Source: UBA2334 sp964396895
Lineage (GTDB): Bacteria; Pseudomonadota; Gammaproteobacteria; Burkholderiales; Burkholderiaceae_C
Direction: 5' to 3'
DNA: 64,000 nucleotides
NCBI GenBank assembly: GCA_964396895.1
Contig: CAYNGJ010000022.1
Span: forward strand, 7,291 to 71,290
The position numbers were made by a program, and so were the translations under genes. Numbering within the stretch: position 1 is the first letter of the stretch; every line of letters starts with the position of its first letter. Under the pieces are notes generated by a model. The model made no database searches, was not told the origin of the DNA, and was given only the letters and a program-made list of their open reading frames with translations. Positions 54,777 through 63,564 of this stretch are shown one piece after another.

Positions 54777-55112
54777 TCAGACGGGCGGGCTGAAGCTGAG
54801 GGGCATGGCCGATTGCTCGGAGGCCACATCGCTCAGCAAGGCAAAAAACTCCACCTGGGTTTTGGTGTCCAACCAGGCACCGTTCTGCCATTGAAAGTGG
54901 TAACCACCCCGGCGAGCCGCGAGCCAGATTTCCTGCAGCGGCTTTTGCAGGTTGATGACGATCTGGCTGCTGTTTTCAAAGGTCAGCGTGATCATGCCGC
55001 CCACCCGTTGGTTGTCCACGTCGGCATCGGTGGTGTCGTTGATCGTGTCGCAGGCCTGCTCAATGGCTTCCAACGCCGCTTCTGCACGGTCCAAGTATTC
55101 AAGGTCGGTCAT
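54777..55112 (-). CDS. cyaY: CyaY (bacterial frataxin)
   Basis: 111 residues with the frataxin fold: an acidic first helix (DLEYLDRAEAALEAIEQACD), then NQRVGGMITLTFENSSQIVI, PLQEIWLAARRGGYHF and the conserved Trp/Asp-rich sheet. It binds iron and tunes IscS during Fe-S cluster assembly. Divergent from lptM with only 12 bases between start codons. Confidence 0.94.
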   Translation of the reverse strand: MTDLEYLDRAEAALEAIEQACDTINDTTDADVDNQRVGGMITLTFENSSQIVINLQKPLQEIWLAARRGGYHFQWQNGAWLDTKTQVEFFALLSDVASEQSAMPLSFSPPV

Positions 55113-55118
55113 TACAAT
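55113..55118 (+). promoter_or_regulatory. Candidate -10 box (TACAAT) of lptM
   Basis: TACAAT directly abuts the divergent cyaY start codon and ends six bases before the lptM ATG, which has no ribosome site. The layout repeats that of the ABC ATPase gene at 3863. Confidence 0.4.
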
Positions 55119-55124
55119 TCCACC

Positions 55125-55313
55125 ATGCTGAAATGGAATGGAATTTTAGGTGGCAATCAGTCCCGGCGCTTGGCACTGGCCATCTGCGCCTGCTTCCTGG
55201 CAGGGTGTGGCCAGAAAGGCCCGCTCTATCTGCCTGCACCGCCCACCAACGCCCACCCCACGGCGGGAACATCAGTGCCCCTTGCCCCCAGCGCGGCGCC
55301 GCAACGCCATTGA
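55125..55313 (+). CDS. lptM: LptM (YifL)-like LPS-assembly lipoprotein
   Basis: 62 residues: an export signal ending in lipobox FLAGC, then the family hallmark GQKGPLYLP and a Pro/Ala-rich tail. LptM promotes maturation of the LptD/LptE translocon in relatives. In many betaproteobacteria lysA follows; here it does not. Confidence 0.88.
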   Translation: MLKWNGILGGNQSRRLALAICACFLAGCGQKGPLYLPAPPTNAHPTAGTSVPLAPSAAPQRH

Positions 55314-55354
55314 AGCCGCACCGCCGACGCCACCGCCGTCGCACATGCGATATC

Positions 55355-55410
55355 CTATTTTGATAGCTGAAAACTGAATAAATATAAGCGCCAGAGGCAC
55401 TTTTTATTCA
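55355..55410. repeat. Dispersed AT-rich intergenic repeat, copy F
   Basis: TATTTTGATAGCTGAAAACT, then ATAAGCGCCAGAGGCACTTT: the reverse orientation of the family, closest to the form I recall from Comamonadaceae genomes. It lies between lptM and ccsB, two genes ending towards each other. Confidence 0.65.
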
Positions 55411-55427
55411 ATTTACGGCACACCATC

Positions 55428-56792
55428 TCACAGGCTGCCGTAACTGTGGAGACCGGACAAGAACATGTTCACGCCCAAGAAGGCAAACGTGGTGATGACC
55501 AGCCCCACCAGCGCCCACCAGGCTGAGATGGTGCCGCGCAGCCCCTTCATCAGCCGCATGTGCAACCAGGCGGCATAGTTGAGCCACACGATCAGCGCCC
55601 AGGTTTCTTTGGGGTCCCAGCTCCAATAGCCACCCCAGGCATCTGCCGCCCACAACGCACCCAACACGGTTGCGATGGTGAAGAAGGCGAAACCAATGGC
55701 AATGGCCTTGTACATCACATCGTCCAGCACCTCAAAGCTGGGCAAACGCTCGCCAATGCGCCGACGCGCAGCCAGGATACCCGCGGTCACCAGGGCAGCA
55801 ATGCCAAAGTACACAAACCAATAGCTGCTGCCCGCCTCGGCGCTGGTCTGGCGAAACACCATGGGTTCGAAGCACAGCACCACGCCCAGTGCCCACAGTG
55901 GCAGCAGTTTGTACCAGCGGGTTTCAGTGGCCTGCTGCTTGATGAGGTAGGCAAACGCCACCATGGCGGCAATGGCAAAAGTGCCGTAGCCCACAAAGTT
56001 GGCGGGGACGTGGATTTTCATCCACCAGCTCTGCAGGGCCGGGATCAGCGGCTGGATCTGGTGAGCTTCGCGCACCACCGTGTACCAGAGCAAAAAGCCC
56101 ACGGCCGCGCTGACCACCAACATGATGAACGCCCCCATGGACTTGGTGCGGTAAATGTCTTCGTAGTACAGGTAGAACGCCGCTGTCATCCAGCAAAACA
56201 GCACAAACACCTCGTACAGGTTGCTGACGGGGATGTGGCCGATGTCCGGCCCCATCTGGTGGCCTTCGTACCAACGCACCATGGTGCCGACCAAGGCCAG
56301 TGTCACCGCCGTCCAGGCCAGCCGGGAACCCAGGGATTCCATGGCATCGGACGACTGGCGCATGAACACACCCGCCCAATAGAACAACGTGCTCATGAAA
56401 AACAGCACGCTCATCCAGAGAATGGCCGACTGGCTGGACAAAAAGTACTTGAGCAAGAACGCCTGGTCCGCCCTGGCCAGGTCGGCCTGCCCGTTGACCT
56501 GGTACAACCAAATGGCCAGCAGCGACAACGCCGCCACACCCGCCATCAGCTTCTGCAGGGGGCGCCAGAACCAGCCAATCCAGACCAGGCTGGGCACGGT
56601 GCCCAACAAAATCGAGGCTTCGTACACATCCATGCGGTTGCCATATCGCATGAACACCGCCACGGTGGCCAGCACCAAGGCCACCGCAAACCCCCAATCG
56701 GTGGCGCTTCGGCGCGCGAAGTAGCCCTGGTTCAGGGTCAGTGTGTGCGTCTTGCCCACGGGGTCAGGCACATTCAGTGTGGTGGTGTTCAT
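55428..56792 (-). CDS. ccsB: CcsB/CcsA-type cytochrome c biogenesis protein (System II)
   Basis: 454 residues with about eight or more membrane segments and the haem-handling motif WGGYWSWDPKETWALIVW near residue 385. Conserved His residues flank it (AAWLHMRLM; KIHVP). With ResB it carries haem across the membrane and attaches it to apocytochromes c. It lies 12 bases downstream of resB. Confidence 0.93.
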   Translation of the reverse strand: MNTTTLNVPDPVGKTHTLTLNQGYFARRSATDWGFAVALVLATVAVFMRYGNRMDVYEASILLGTVPSLVWIGWFWRPLQKLMAGVAALSLLAIWLYQVNGQADLARADQAFLLKYFLSSQSAILWMSVLFFMSTLFYWAGVFMRQSSDAMESLGSRLAWTAVTLALVGTMVRWYEGHQMGPDIGHIPVSNLYEVFVLFCWMTAAFYLYYEDIYRTKSMGAFIMLVVSAAVGFLLWYTVVREAHQIQPLIPALQSWWMKIHVPANFVGYGTFAIAAMVAFAYLIKQQATETRWYKLLPLWALGVVLCFEPMVFRQTSAEAGSSYWFVYFGIAALVTAGILAARRRIGERLPSFEVLDDVMYKAIAIGFAFFTIATVLGALWAADAWGGYWSWDPKETWALIVWLNYAAWLHMRLMKGLRGTISAWWALVGLVITTFAFLGVNMFLSGLHSYGSL

Positions 56793-56804
56793 GTCGTTCT
56801 TCTT

Positions 56805-58949
56805 TCATTCGGACAACAAAAGCAAACGGGACCGCAGGACAGCAAACTCTTTGTCCGCCTCCATGGTTTTGCGGTTGCTGGACAGCGCCAGTGTGGCCTG
56901 CGTGGTGGGCGAACCCTTGGCGGAGTCCTGGGTTGGGGCCAGCCACACCCACACGCGCCGCTCGCGCACGTAGAGCATGGCAAACACACCCACGATGAGG
57001 AACAAACACCCCAGATAAACAATGGTCTTGCCAGGCGCGCGCGACACCTGGAACACACTGGCCTGGCGTTGGGTGAAGTCCGTCAGCATGAAGGTCATGG
57101 GCGCACCGTAAAAGAACGAGTCGCTCAGGCTCAGCACCGATTGCGTCACAAAGCCGCGCGCGGCCTCGTCTTGAGCCAGAGGTTGAAGTCCTGCCTTCGC
57201 GCGGGCCAGCTGGTTGAGCTCGAACAGCACGCCATTGAGGATGCGCACCAACACGTCGCTGGCGCGCTCGCGCTCGGCCTCCGGCACATTGGCTTCCATG
57301 AATTGGGACACCGCCTGCAACCCACCCAAGGGGTTGGGACCGGCTTTCAGGTCTTTGATCGACGGATCCACACCGGCGAACAAGGCCAGGGCGCGCTCAG
57401 CGGAAGCGGCCAGTGCCTGGTTCAGGTCGGGGCGACCCGGTTCCACCGCCTCTGCGGCATAGCGCTGCACAGCCTGGCGACGCAGGGTGGGGTCGGCCAG
57501 CGCGGCACGCAGGCGGAACCAACCATCCAGGCTGTCGGTGTCGTCAGCGGGAATGCGCAGGTAACGGAACGGGGTGCCCGTGCTGTCGCGCTTGCCCAAC
57601 AAATACATGCGGTTGCCATCAATGTCCACGGGCAGCATGTAGTTGTTGAACTCGGTGGCCTGGCCGGCCGCGTCGCGCAGCTTGTACGAGAAGCTGGGAC
57701 CAATGTTGCGCAGCTGCTTTTCAGTGGGCGTTTTGTTGGCGGCGCCCAGACGGCTTTCAATGGAATGCCGGAGGTCAACGGCCCGCACATCCGTGCCAGA
57801 GCCATTGCCACCCGCGAAGTTCTCCACGTTGATGACGCGCAGCCCGGTGAACTCGATGGTCATTTTCTCGCTGCCGTTGGTGAGCGAGTTGCTGCCGCCG
57901 ACCACGCCGTCCAGTTGAAACGGGCGGGTGTCAGCACCCATGGGAAAAGCCTTGACCTGCAGGCTGGAGCCCCCGTCATCGAAGCTGGATTGAAAAATTT
58001 CCACCCCCATGAACTTGACCGGGTGGTTCACCATCACCCGGGCTTCGCGGGTTTCTCCGGTGGCCTTGTTCTGCAGAACAATGTCGCTGGCAAACAGCTT
58101 GGGCATGCCGGTGGAGTAGTACTCCACCACAAACTTCTTCAACTCCACCGTGAACGGCAGTTCCTGCAACAGCACCCCGGTGGGTTGCGACAGGATGGCC
58201 ACGTGCGCGTTGTTCCCTTCGGTCACCAGCAGGTTGCCGCGAAAGGTGGGGTTGCTCAGGGGCAAGCGGTGCTGCTCGGGCACATCGGAGATCAGCCCCC
58301 CGCCCGAAAACACCGATTTGCCATTGAACAGCATCTGTGCCCGGACGATCAGGTCACCGTCCAGCAACCCCCCGATACAGATCAACACAATGGCGCTGTG
58401 GGCCGCCAGGTATCCCAGCTTGTTGGCGGTCCCAGTTTTGGCCGCCACCATCCAGCCCTCTGCACCGGCGGATTCGCGCTGCTGGAGCTTGACCTTCCAG
58501 CCAGACCCGACCAGCGCCTGACCCACCCGCTCGGCCTGGGCACGCGCGCTGCCATTCAGGGTGGCTTCGGCACGGTGACCAAACGCTTTCAGGCTTTGTT
58601 CTCGGATGTTCTCTTTGTAGGCCTTGAAATCGGTCAGAATTTTGGGCGTGTTGCGGGCGATGCACAGCGTTGTGCTGACCACCAGAAACGCCAGAATCAA
58701 CAAAAACCACCAGGCGCTGTACACCGCGTACAGACTGAGCCGGGCAAACACCTCGGACCAAAACGGACCGAACTGGTTGACGTAGTTGTTCATGGGCTCC
58801 TGCTGCTTGAGCACGGTGCCAATGACTGAGGCAATGCAGATGACGGTCAGCAACGAAATGGCAAACCGCATGGAGGACAACAGCTCCACCCCGTTGCTGA
58901 GCCAGCGGGAAGGGCTTTTGACGCTCAGGCCTTCGGTCGTGACGGTCAT
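56805..58949 (-). CDS. resB: ResB-like cytochrome c biogenesis protein (System II)
   Basis: 714 residues from the ATG at 58949. Three membrane segments in the first 200 residues (FAISLLTVICIASVIGTVL; WWFLLILAFLVVSTTLCIA; YLAAHSAIVLICIGGLLDG), a large periplasmic domain, and a last segment (KTIVYLGCLFLIVGVFAML). It works with the adjacent CcsB. It serves the cytochrome c4 gene upstream and the others in the window. Confidence 0.93.
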   Translation of the reverse strand: MTVTTEGLSVKSPSRWLSNGVELLSSMRFAISLLTVICIASVIGTVLKQQEPMNNYVNQFGPFWSEVFARLSLYAVYSAWWFLLILAFLVVSTTLCIARNTPKILTDFKAYKENIREQSLKAFGHRAEATLNGSARAQAERVGQALVGSGWKVKLQQRESAGAEGWMVAAKTGTANKLGYLAAHSAIVLICIGGLLDGDLIVRAQMLFNGKSVFSGGGLISDVPEQHRLPLSNPTFRGNLLVTEGNNAHVAILSQPTGVLLQELPFTVELKKFVVEYYSTGMPKLFASDIVLQNKATGETREARVMVNHPVKFMGVEIFQSSFDDGGSSLQVKAFPMGADTRPFQLDGVVGGSNSLTNGSEKMTIEFTGLRVINVENFAGGNGSGTDVRAVDLRHSIESRLGAANKTPTEKQLRNIGPSFSYKLRDAAGQATEFNNYMLPVDIDGNRMYLLGKRDSTGTPFRYLRIPADDTDSLDGWFRLRAALADPTLRRQAVQRYAAEAVEPGRPDLNQALAASAERALALFAGVDPSIKDLKAGPNPLGGLQAVSQFMEANVPEAERERASDVLVRILNGVLFELNQLARAKAGLQPLAQDEAARGFVTQSVLSLSDSFFYGAPMTFMLTDFTQRQASVFQVSRAPGKTIVYLGCLFLIVGVFAMLYVRERRVWVWLAPTQDSAKGSPTTQATLALSSNRKTMEADKEFAVLRSRLLLLSE

Positions 58950-58980
58950 GCAGGAATCCGGAACAAAAAAGCAGGGCTTT

Positions 58981-59018
58981 GGAAAAAGAAAAGGGCGGAT
59001 CAGTGACCTGACCCGCCC
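58981..59018 (-). terminator. Rho-independent terminator after the cytochrome c4 gene
   Basis: On the minus strand GGGCGGGTCA and TGATCCGCCC form a 10-bp stem with one G-U pair and a six-base loop, followed by TTTTCTTTTT. It lies between cytochrome c4 and resB, so the two genes are probably separate transcripts. Confidence 0.8.
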
Positions 59019-59154
59019 GCTCTTGGAAGCTGGCTGCTGGGAAAGGTTCAATGCGCGTCGTTCAACGAAGGTTCAACGGCGGCATTGTGCCCAGCAATAT
59101 TAATGATGGCTTATATACACCCAGATGACCCAAGGGCAATCGGGGTGCGGCGGC

Positions 59155-59769
59155 TCAACGCAAACCGGCGATGTAGTCGGAAACCGCTTTGATTTCACGG
59201 TCATTCATTTTGGCCGCCACCATGGTCATTTGCGTGCTGTTCTTGCGCACGCCATCGCGGAAAGCCACCAGCTGGCTGGCCGTGTAGTCGGCGTGCTGGC
59301 CACTCAGGCGAGGGTACTGCGCGGGAATGCCCGCACCATTGGCGCTGTGGCAGCCCGCACAGGCGGCCACCTGGCGGTCAGGAATGCCACCGCGGTAGAT
59401 GCGCTCGCCCAACGTCACCAAGTCTTTGTTAACGGCAGAGCCCAGCTTGCCTTTTTGGGAGGCCAACCAGTGGGAGATGTTGCGCATGTCATCGTCCGAC
59501 AGCATGGAGGCAAACCCCACCATGACCGCGTTCTCGCGCTTGCCGGTTTTGAACTCGTGCAACTGCTTGACCAGGTACTCGGGGTGCTGCTGAGCCAGCT
59601 TGGGGTTGACGGGGGTGGTGGAGTTGCCGTCCGCCGCATGGCAGGCCACACACACTTGCCCGTACTGGGCGGCACCTTTGGCCAGGTCAGGCTTGGCTGT
59701 CTGGCCGTGTGCAGCCAGTGAAGCCGCAGCGAGGGCAGCGGCGCCGAAGTAGGTAACAAACAATTTCAT
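59155..59769 (-). CDS. Dihaem cytochrome c4-type protein
   Basis: 204 residues: signal peptide 1-22 (ending AHGQ), two cytochrome c domains with haem motifs CVACH (about 40) and CAGCH (about 136), and Met ligands in the ASMLSD and STQMTMVAAKM regions. Cytochrome c4 carries electrons to terminal oxidases. The gene lies upstream of resB-ccsB and is divergent from engB. Confidence 0.94.
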   Translation of the reverse strand: MKLFVTYFGAAALAAASLAAHGQTAKPDLAKGAAQYGQVCVACHAADGNSTTPVNPKLAQQHPEYLVKQLHEFKTGKRENAVMVGFASMLSDDDMRNISHWLASQKGKLGSAVNKDLVTLGERIYRGGIPDRQVAACAGCHSANGAGIPAQYPRLSGQHADYTASQLVAFRDGVRKNSTQMTMVAAKMNDREIKAVSDYIAGLR

Positions 59770-59875
59770 GACGTGTGCTGATGGTTTGAGCGATGATGGG
59801 CGGCTGGGCCGTGGAACCACTGCGGTACAGGAAAAAACCAGCGGATTTTACAATGCCGCTTTGCAAAGCCCCAGA

Positions 59876-60643
59876 ATGACCGAGCCTTCTACTTCACACC
59901 ACCCGTCGGGCGAGCCGCCTGCCACCGCCGATGCCAAGACCGCCAACGGTTGGTTGCACACCGCACGCTTCCTGACCACCGCGCCCCAATTGGAGCACCT
60001 GCCGCCGCTGGACGTCCCGGAAATTGCCTTTGTGGGACGCTCGAATGCCGGCAAATCCACCTGCATCAACACCCTCACCCAGCAAAAGCGCTTGGCCTTT
60101 GCCTCCAAAACACCCGGACGCACCCAGAGCATCAACCTGTTTTCGCTGGGCAAACACAACGTGACCGATGCCGTGCTGGCCGACCTGCCCGGCTATGGCT
60201 ATGCCGCCGTGCCCAAAGAGGCCAAGCTGCGCTGGCAGCGCGTGATGGCCAACTACCTGCGCACCCGCCCCAACCTGCGCGCCGTGGTCATGATGACCGA
60301 CCCCCGCCTGGGGCTGACCGAGCTGGACGACATCCTGCTGGACGTGATCCGTCCACGCGTGGAAGAGGGACTGAAATTCCTGGTGCTGCTGACCAAGTCC
60401 GACAAGCTCACCCGGATGGAGGGGCAGAAAGTGCTGTCCATCACCAAACTGCAAAGTGGCGGTGGCGAGGTCATGCTGTTTTCGGCCCTGAAAAAAAGTG
60501 GGGTCGATGAAGTCGCCCAACTGTTGTGGCAATGGGCCCACCTGCCCAACGCCGCCAAACCCGCAGCTGACGCTGAAGCGACTGCCGACGTGGCGTCGGC
60601 TGACCAGAATGGGGACGATGCACCCCACACCGCCCCCGATTGA
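59876..60643 (+). CDS. engB: EngB (YihA/YsxC) ribosome-biogenesis GTPase
   Basis: 255 residues. G1 GRSNAGKST, G2 region KTPGRTQ, G3 DLPGYGYA, G4 LTKSDK and G5 SALKKSG are all present. An extra Ala/Asp-rich tail of about 35 residues ends the protein. It acts late in 50S subunit assembly. It is divergent from cytochrome c4, with TACAAT at 59849-59854. Confidence 0.94.
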   Translation: MTEPSTSHHPSGEPPATADAKTANGWLHTARFLTTAPQLEHLPPLDVPEIAFVGRSNAGKSTCINTLTQQKRLAFASKTPGRTQSINLFSLGKHNVTDAVLADLPGYGYAAVPKEAKLRWQRVMANYLRTRPNLRAVVMMTDPRLGLTELDDILLDVIRPRVEEGLKFLVLLTKSDKLTRMEGQKVLSITKLQSGGGEVMLFSALKKSGVDEVAQLLWQWAHLPNAAKPAADAEATADVASADQNGDDAPHTAPD

Positions 60644-61547
60644 GACCTGTACCCACACCCTGCCCCACGGCATTGACCTGAGTTGCCGGGTGACCGGCCC
60701 ACCCGGCGCGCCGGTGCTGCTGTTTGTGCACGGTTTTCCGGAAGCAGCGTTTGTGTGGGACGGCTTGCTGCAACACTTTGCGGCCACCGAGAACGGCGGC
60801 TACCGCTGCGTGGCCCCCAATTTGCGCGGCTACGAACATTCCAGCGCCCCCACAGACGTAGCCCAATACCGCGCCAAGCACCTGGTGCAAGACCTGCAGG
60901 CCCTCGTTGCGCTGGAGGCCGGGCCATCGACACCACTGGCTGCGCTGGTGGCCCACGACTGGGGCGGGGCCGTGGCCTGGAACCTGGCCGCCACACAACC
61001 GCAGTGCCTGCAGCGCCTGAGCATCCTCAACTCGCCGCACCCCGCCACTTTTTTGCGCGAATTGCAGCACTCGCCCACGCAGCAAGCGGCCAGTGCCTAC
61101 ATGAACTTTCTGGCCCGGCCCGACGCGCCCGAGCGGCTGGCACAGGACGACTTTCGTCGCCTGTGGGTATTTTTCGAAGACATGGGCGCCACCGACGGCC
61201 CCCACGCCTGGTTGACGCCCGAGTTGCGCGAGCGCTACCGCGAACTGTGGTCGCTGGGCTTGCAGGGTCCCTGCCACTACTACGGCGCCTCGCCCCTGCG
61301 CCCCGCCACCGATGACTCACCCAACGTGCGCGGGCTGAGCCTGCCCGACGCCCTGTGCCGCGTGGATGTGCCCACCCAGGTGATTTGGGGGATGAACGAC
61401 ACTGCCTTGCCCCCCAGCCTGCTGGACGGACTGGGCCACTGGGTGCCACAGTTGCGCGTGGACCGGGTGGCAGATGCCACACACTGGCTGGTGCACGAGC
61501 AACCTGATCGCGTGGCGGCGCTGCTGGAAGAGTTCCTCAAAACGTAG
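60618..61547 (+). CDS. Alpha/beta hydrolase, epoxide-hydrolase or dehalogenase type
   Basis: 309 residues from the ATG at 60618; an ATG three codons upstream is possible. Oxyanion motif HGFPEAAFVWD, then nucleophile Asp in VAHDWGGAVAW (Asp instead of Ser), which places it with epoxide hydrolases and haloalkane dehalogenases. A late acid in WGMNDTALP and His in ADATHWLVHEQP complete the triad. The gene begins inside the 3' end of engB. The natural substrate is unknown. Confidence 0.87.
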   Translation: MHPTPPPIETCTHTLPHGIDLSCRVTGPPGAPVLLFVHGFPEAAFVWDGLLQHFAATENGGYRCVAPNLRGYEHSSAPTDVAQYRAKHLVQDLQALVALEAGPSTPLAALVAHDWGGAVAWNLAATQPQCLQRLSILNSPHPATFLRELQHSPTQQAASAYMNFLARPDAPERLAQDDFRRLWVFFEDMGATDGPHAWLTPELRERYRELWSLGLQGPCHYYGASPLRPATDDSPNVRGLSLPDALCRVDVPTQVIWGMNDTALPPSLLDGLGHWVPQLRVDRVADATHWLVHEQPDRVAALLEEFLKT

Positions 61548-61598
61548 CTGTAAAGTCAATGGCATCAAGCGCTGAGTGGGATTTTTATCTATAAAACG
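61541..61598. repeat. Dispersed AT-rich intergenic repeat, copy G
   Basis: ACGTAGCTGTAAAGTCAATG, ATCAAGCGCTGAG and GGGATTTTTATC follow the order TAGCT-xx-CAAGCGCT-xx-TTTTT seen in copies A and F. It overlaps the end of the hydrolase gene, whose stop codon (61545-61547) is TAG of the repeat's TAGCTGT. Confidence 0.5.
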
Positions 61599-61632
61599 CC
61601 CCATGCAGTTGCCCCCCGACACTTGGCCGGCC

Positions 61633-62523
61633 TCAGCGTTCGTACACCGAGGGTTCGTTGGCCGGTCGGGTCTTGAAGCGCTTGTGCACCCAGTAGTACT
61701 GCTCGGGCATGGTCAGTATGCGCTGGGCCAGTTCGTCGTTCATGCGCTGCACGTCGGCGTGCAGGTCGGCACTGGGGTATTGCGTCCACACGGGGCCCAC
61801 CTCCACGTCATAGCCGTTGGGCGTCAGGCGGGCCGTCACACACAGCACCTGGGCCTTGCCCAGCCGCGCCAGCCGGGGCAATGACGTGAGGGTGGCCGCC
61901 GGGACGCCAAAGAACGAGGCCCACACCGAATCCCCCAAACCATGGTCCATGTCGGGCAGCAGGTACAGGGGGCACCCGTCGCGAATGGCCGTGCCCAACG
62001 GTTTCAGGCCCTGCCACTTGGAGACCACCTGCGGCTCGCCAAAGCGCTGGCGACCGCGGGCCATCCAGGCATCGACCACCGCGTTTTTCTGCGGGGCGTA
62101 CAGACCGCACAGCTTGCGCGGCAAGTGCACGGTCAAGGCCGTCCAGCCGGCATCCATGCCCACAAAGTGGGGGGCAAACACCACCGTGGGCGCACTGCCC
62201 GCCAGCGCCGCCAGGTCACCCACCAGCCGCAACCGCCGGGCCACCACGGCACGGGACGCCTCCCACAGCCAACCCCGATCCAGCCAGGCCTGGGCAAAAC
62301 ACACAAAGTGCGCCTTCACCGCAGCGCGGCGCTGCGCCTCGGTTTGCTCGGGGAAACACAAGCGCCAGTTGGTCAAGGCGATGTGGCGGCGTTTGGACAC
62401 CACCGCGTACAGCACCCGCCCCAACACCCAGCCCAAGGCGCGCAGCCAGGGCAGCGGCAGGCGCGCCAAGGCCACCATGACCGCGAGGTTGGCGCGTTGC
62501 ACCGCCGTTTTCAGCCCGCTCAT
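61633..62523 (-). CDS. LpxL/HtrB-family lipid A acyltransferase (second copy)
   Basis: 296 residues from the ATG at 62523. Acyltransferase HX4D motif in FAPHFVGMDAG, the YAPQKN and LLPDMDHGLG motifs, and the final QYYWVHKRFKTRP typical of LpxL/LpxM. It adds a secondary acyl chain to lipid A. The start overlaps the stop of the upstream paralogue (ATGA). Confidence 0.9.
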   Translation of the reverse strand: MSGLKTAVQRANLAVMVALARLPLPWLRALGWVLGRVLYAVVSKRRHIALTNWRLCFPEQTEAQRRAAVKAHFVCFAQAWLDRGWLWEASRAVVARRLRLVGDLAALAGSAPTVVFAPHFVGMDAGWTALTVHLPRKLCGLYAPQKNAVVDAWMARGRQRFGEPQVVSKWQGLKPLGTAIRDGCPLYLLPDMDHGLGDSVWASFFGVPAATLTSLPRLARLGKAQVLCVTARLTPNGYDVEVGPVWTQYPSADLHADVQRMNDELAQRILTMPEQYYWVHKRFKTRPANEPSVYER

Positions 62524-63356
62524 GCCGCGGTCTCCCGGGGAGCTTTGTAGCGGTGGTAACCCCACAGGTACTGGGCGGGGTAGGCCAGCACCAGGTCGGC
62601 CATGGCCTGGTTGATGGCGGTGGCGGCGGCCAGCGCATCGGTGGGCAAGGCTTGTGCCAAGGGTTGCACATGCACCACAAACCCCCTGCCCCAACCCAGG
62701 CGCTCGCCCCAGGCCAGCAACACGGTCGTGTGCGGCGTTTGCGCCAGGCGGCCACTCAGGGTCATGGTGTAGGCGGGTTGGCCAAAAAACGGCGCCCACA
62801 CCCCTTGGCCCATGGGCGGCACCTGATCGGGCAACAGCCCCACCGCTGAGCCACCCTTCAAGGCCTTGACCAGCTGCTTGACCCCCGCCAGTGTGGTGGG
62901 CGCGGTCTCCAGCCCCGGGCGCTGGCGGGCGGCCTGCACCACGGCGCGCAGCCACGCTTGGCGCGGGGGACGAAACAGCACCGTCATGGGCTTGCTCAAG
63001 GGCGCGCCCACCTGCTCGGCATAGGCGCGCGCCGTGATCTCAAAACACCCCATGTGCGGGGTCAGAAACAGAATACCGTGACCCTTGGCCTGGGCCGCCT
63101 CGATGTGCGCCAGCCCCTGCATGCGCGCGGCCACTGGCCGCCCCAGCCACAGGCGGGGCAATTCGGCCACCATGCAGCCGGCCTGGGCCACGGAGGCCAG
63201 GGCCTGCACGCGCGGCACACCGGCCAGCCTGGCGTTGGCCAGCAGGTGGCGGCGGTATGTGGGCGATGCGGCAAACACCACCCAGCCCAGCACCGCGCCC
63301 ACGGCGTGCAGCGCCCACAACGGCCAGTGGCTGAGCCACCGGAACAGGCCCATCAT
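62520..63356 (-). CDS. LpxL/HtrB-family lipid A acyltransferase (first copy)
   Basis: 278 residues. The HX4E variant of the motif is in LTPHMGCFEI (Glu in place of the usual Asp). It also has LFRPPRQAW, LLPDQVPPMGQG and the final QYLWGYHRYK. It and the downstream copy probably add the two secondary acyl chains of lipid A. Both share length and motif order, suggesting old duplication. Confidence 0.9.
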   Translation of the reverse strand: MMGLFRWLSHWPLWALHAVGAVLGWVVFAASPTYRRHLLANARLAGVPRVQALASVAQAGCMVAELPRLWLGRPVAARMQGLAHIEAAQAKGHGILFLTPHMGCFEITARAYAEQVGAPLSKPMTVLFRPPRQAWLRAVVQAARQRPGLETAPTTLAGVKQLVKALKGGSAVGLLPDQVPPMGQGVWAPFFGQPAYTMTLSGRLAQTPHTTVLLAWGERLGWGRGFVVHVQPLAQALPTDALAAATAINQAMADLVLAYPAQYLWGYHRYKAPRETAA

Positions 63357-63564
63357 GGGCAGTCCCCTGACAAGGTTGGCACGGCGCCGAAACGGCCCCG
63401 TGGGGCAGGCATTTCACGGTGAGCAAGCATGGTTTGAGCAGAAAAATCTGGGGCAGTCCCCACACGGGCCACGGGATGGGTGCGCAGGGTATCAACCGGG
63501 CAACAACCTTGGGGGCAGCGGTGGCATGGCACACCCGCTGCTGGACGCTGAATTACACTTGAAA

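Noticed and set aside
55560..58829. A 1089-codon open frame on the plus strand
   Set aside because: It is antisense to ccsB and resB, which have clear membrane and haem motifs. Its peptide is His/Gln/Gly-rich with no domain, typical of a GC-rich shadow frame.
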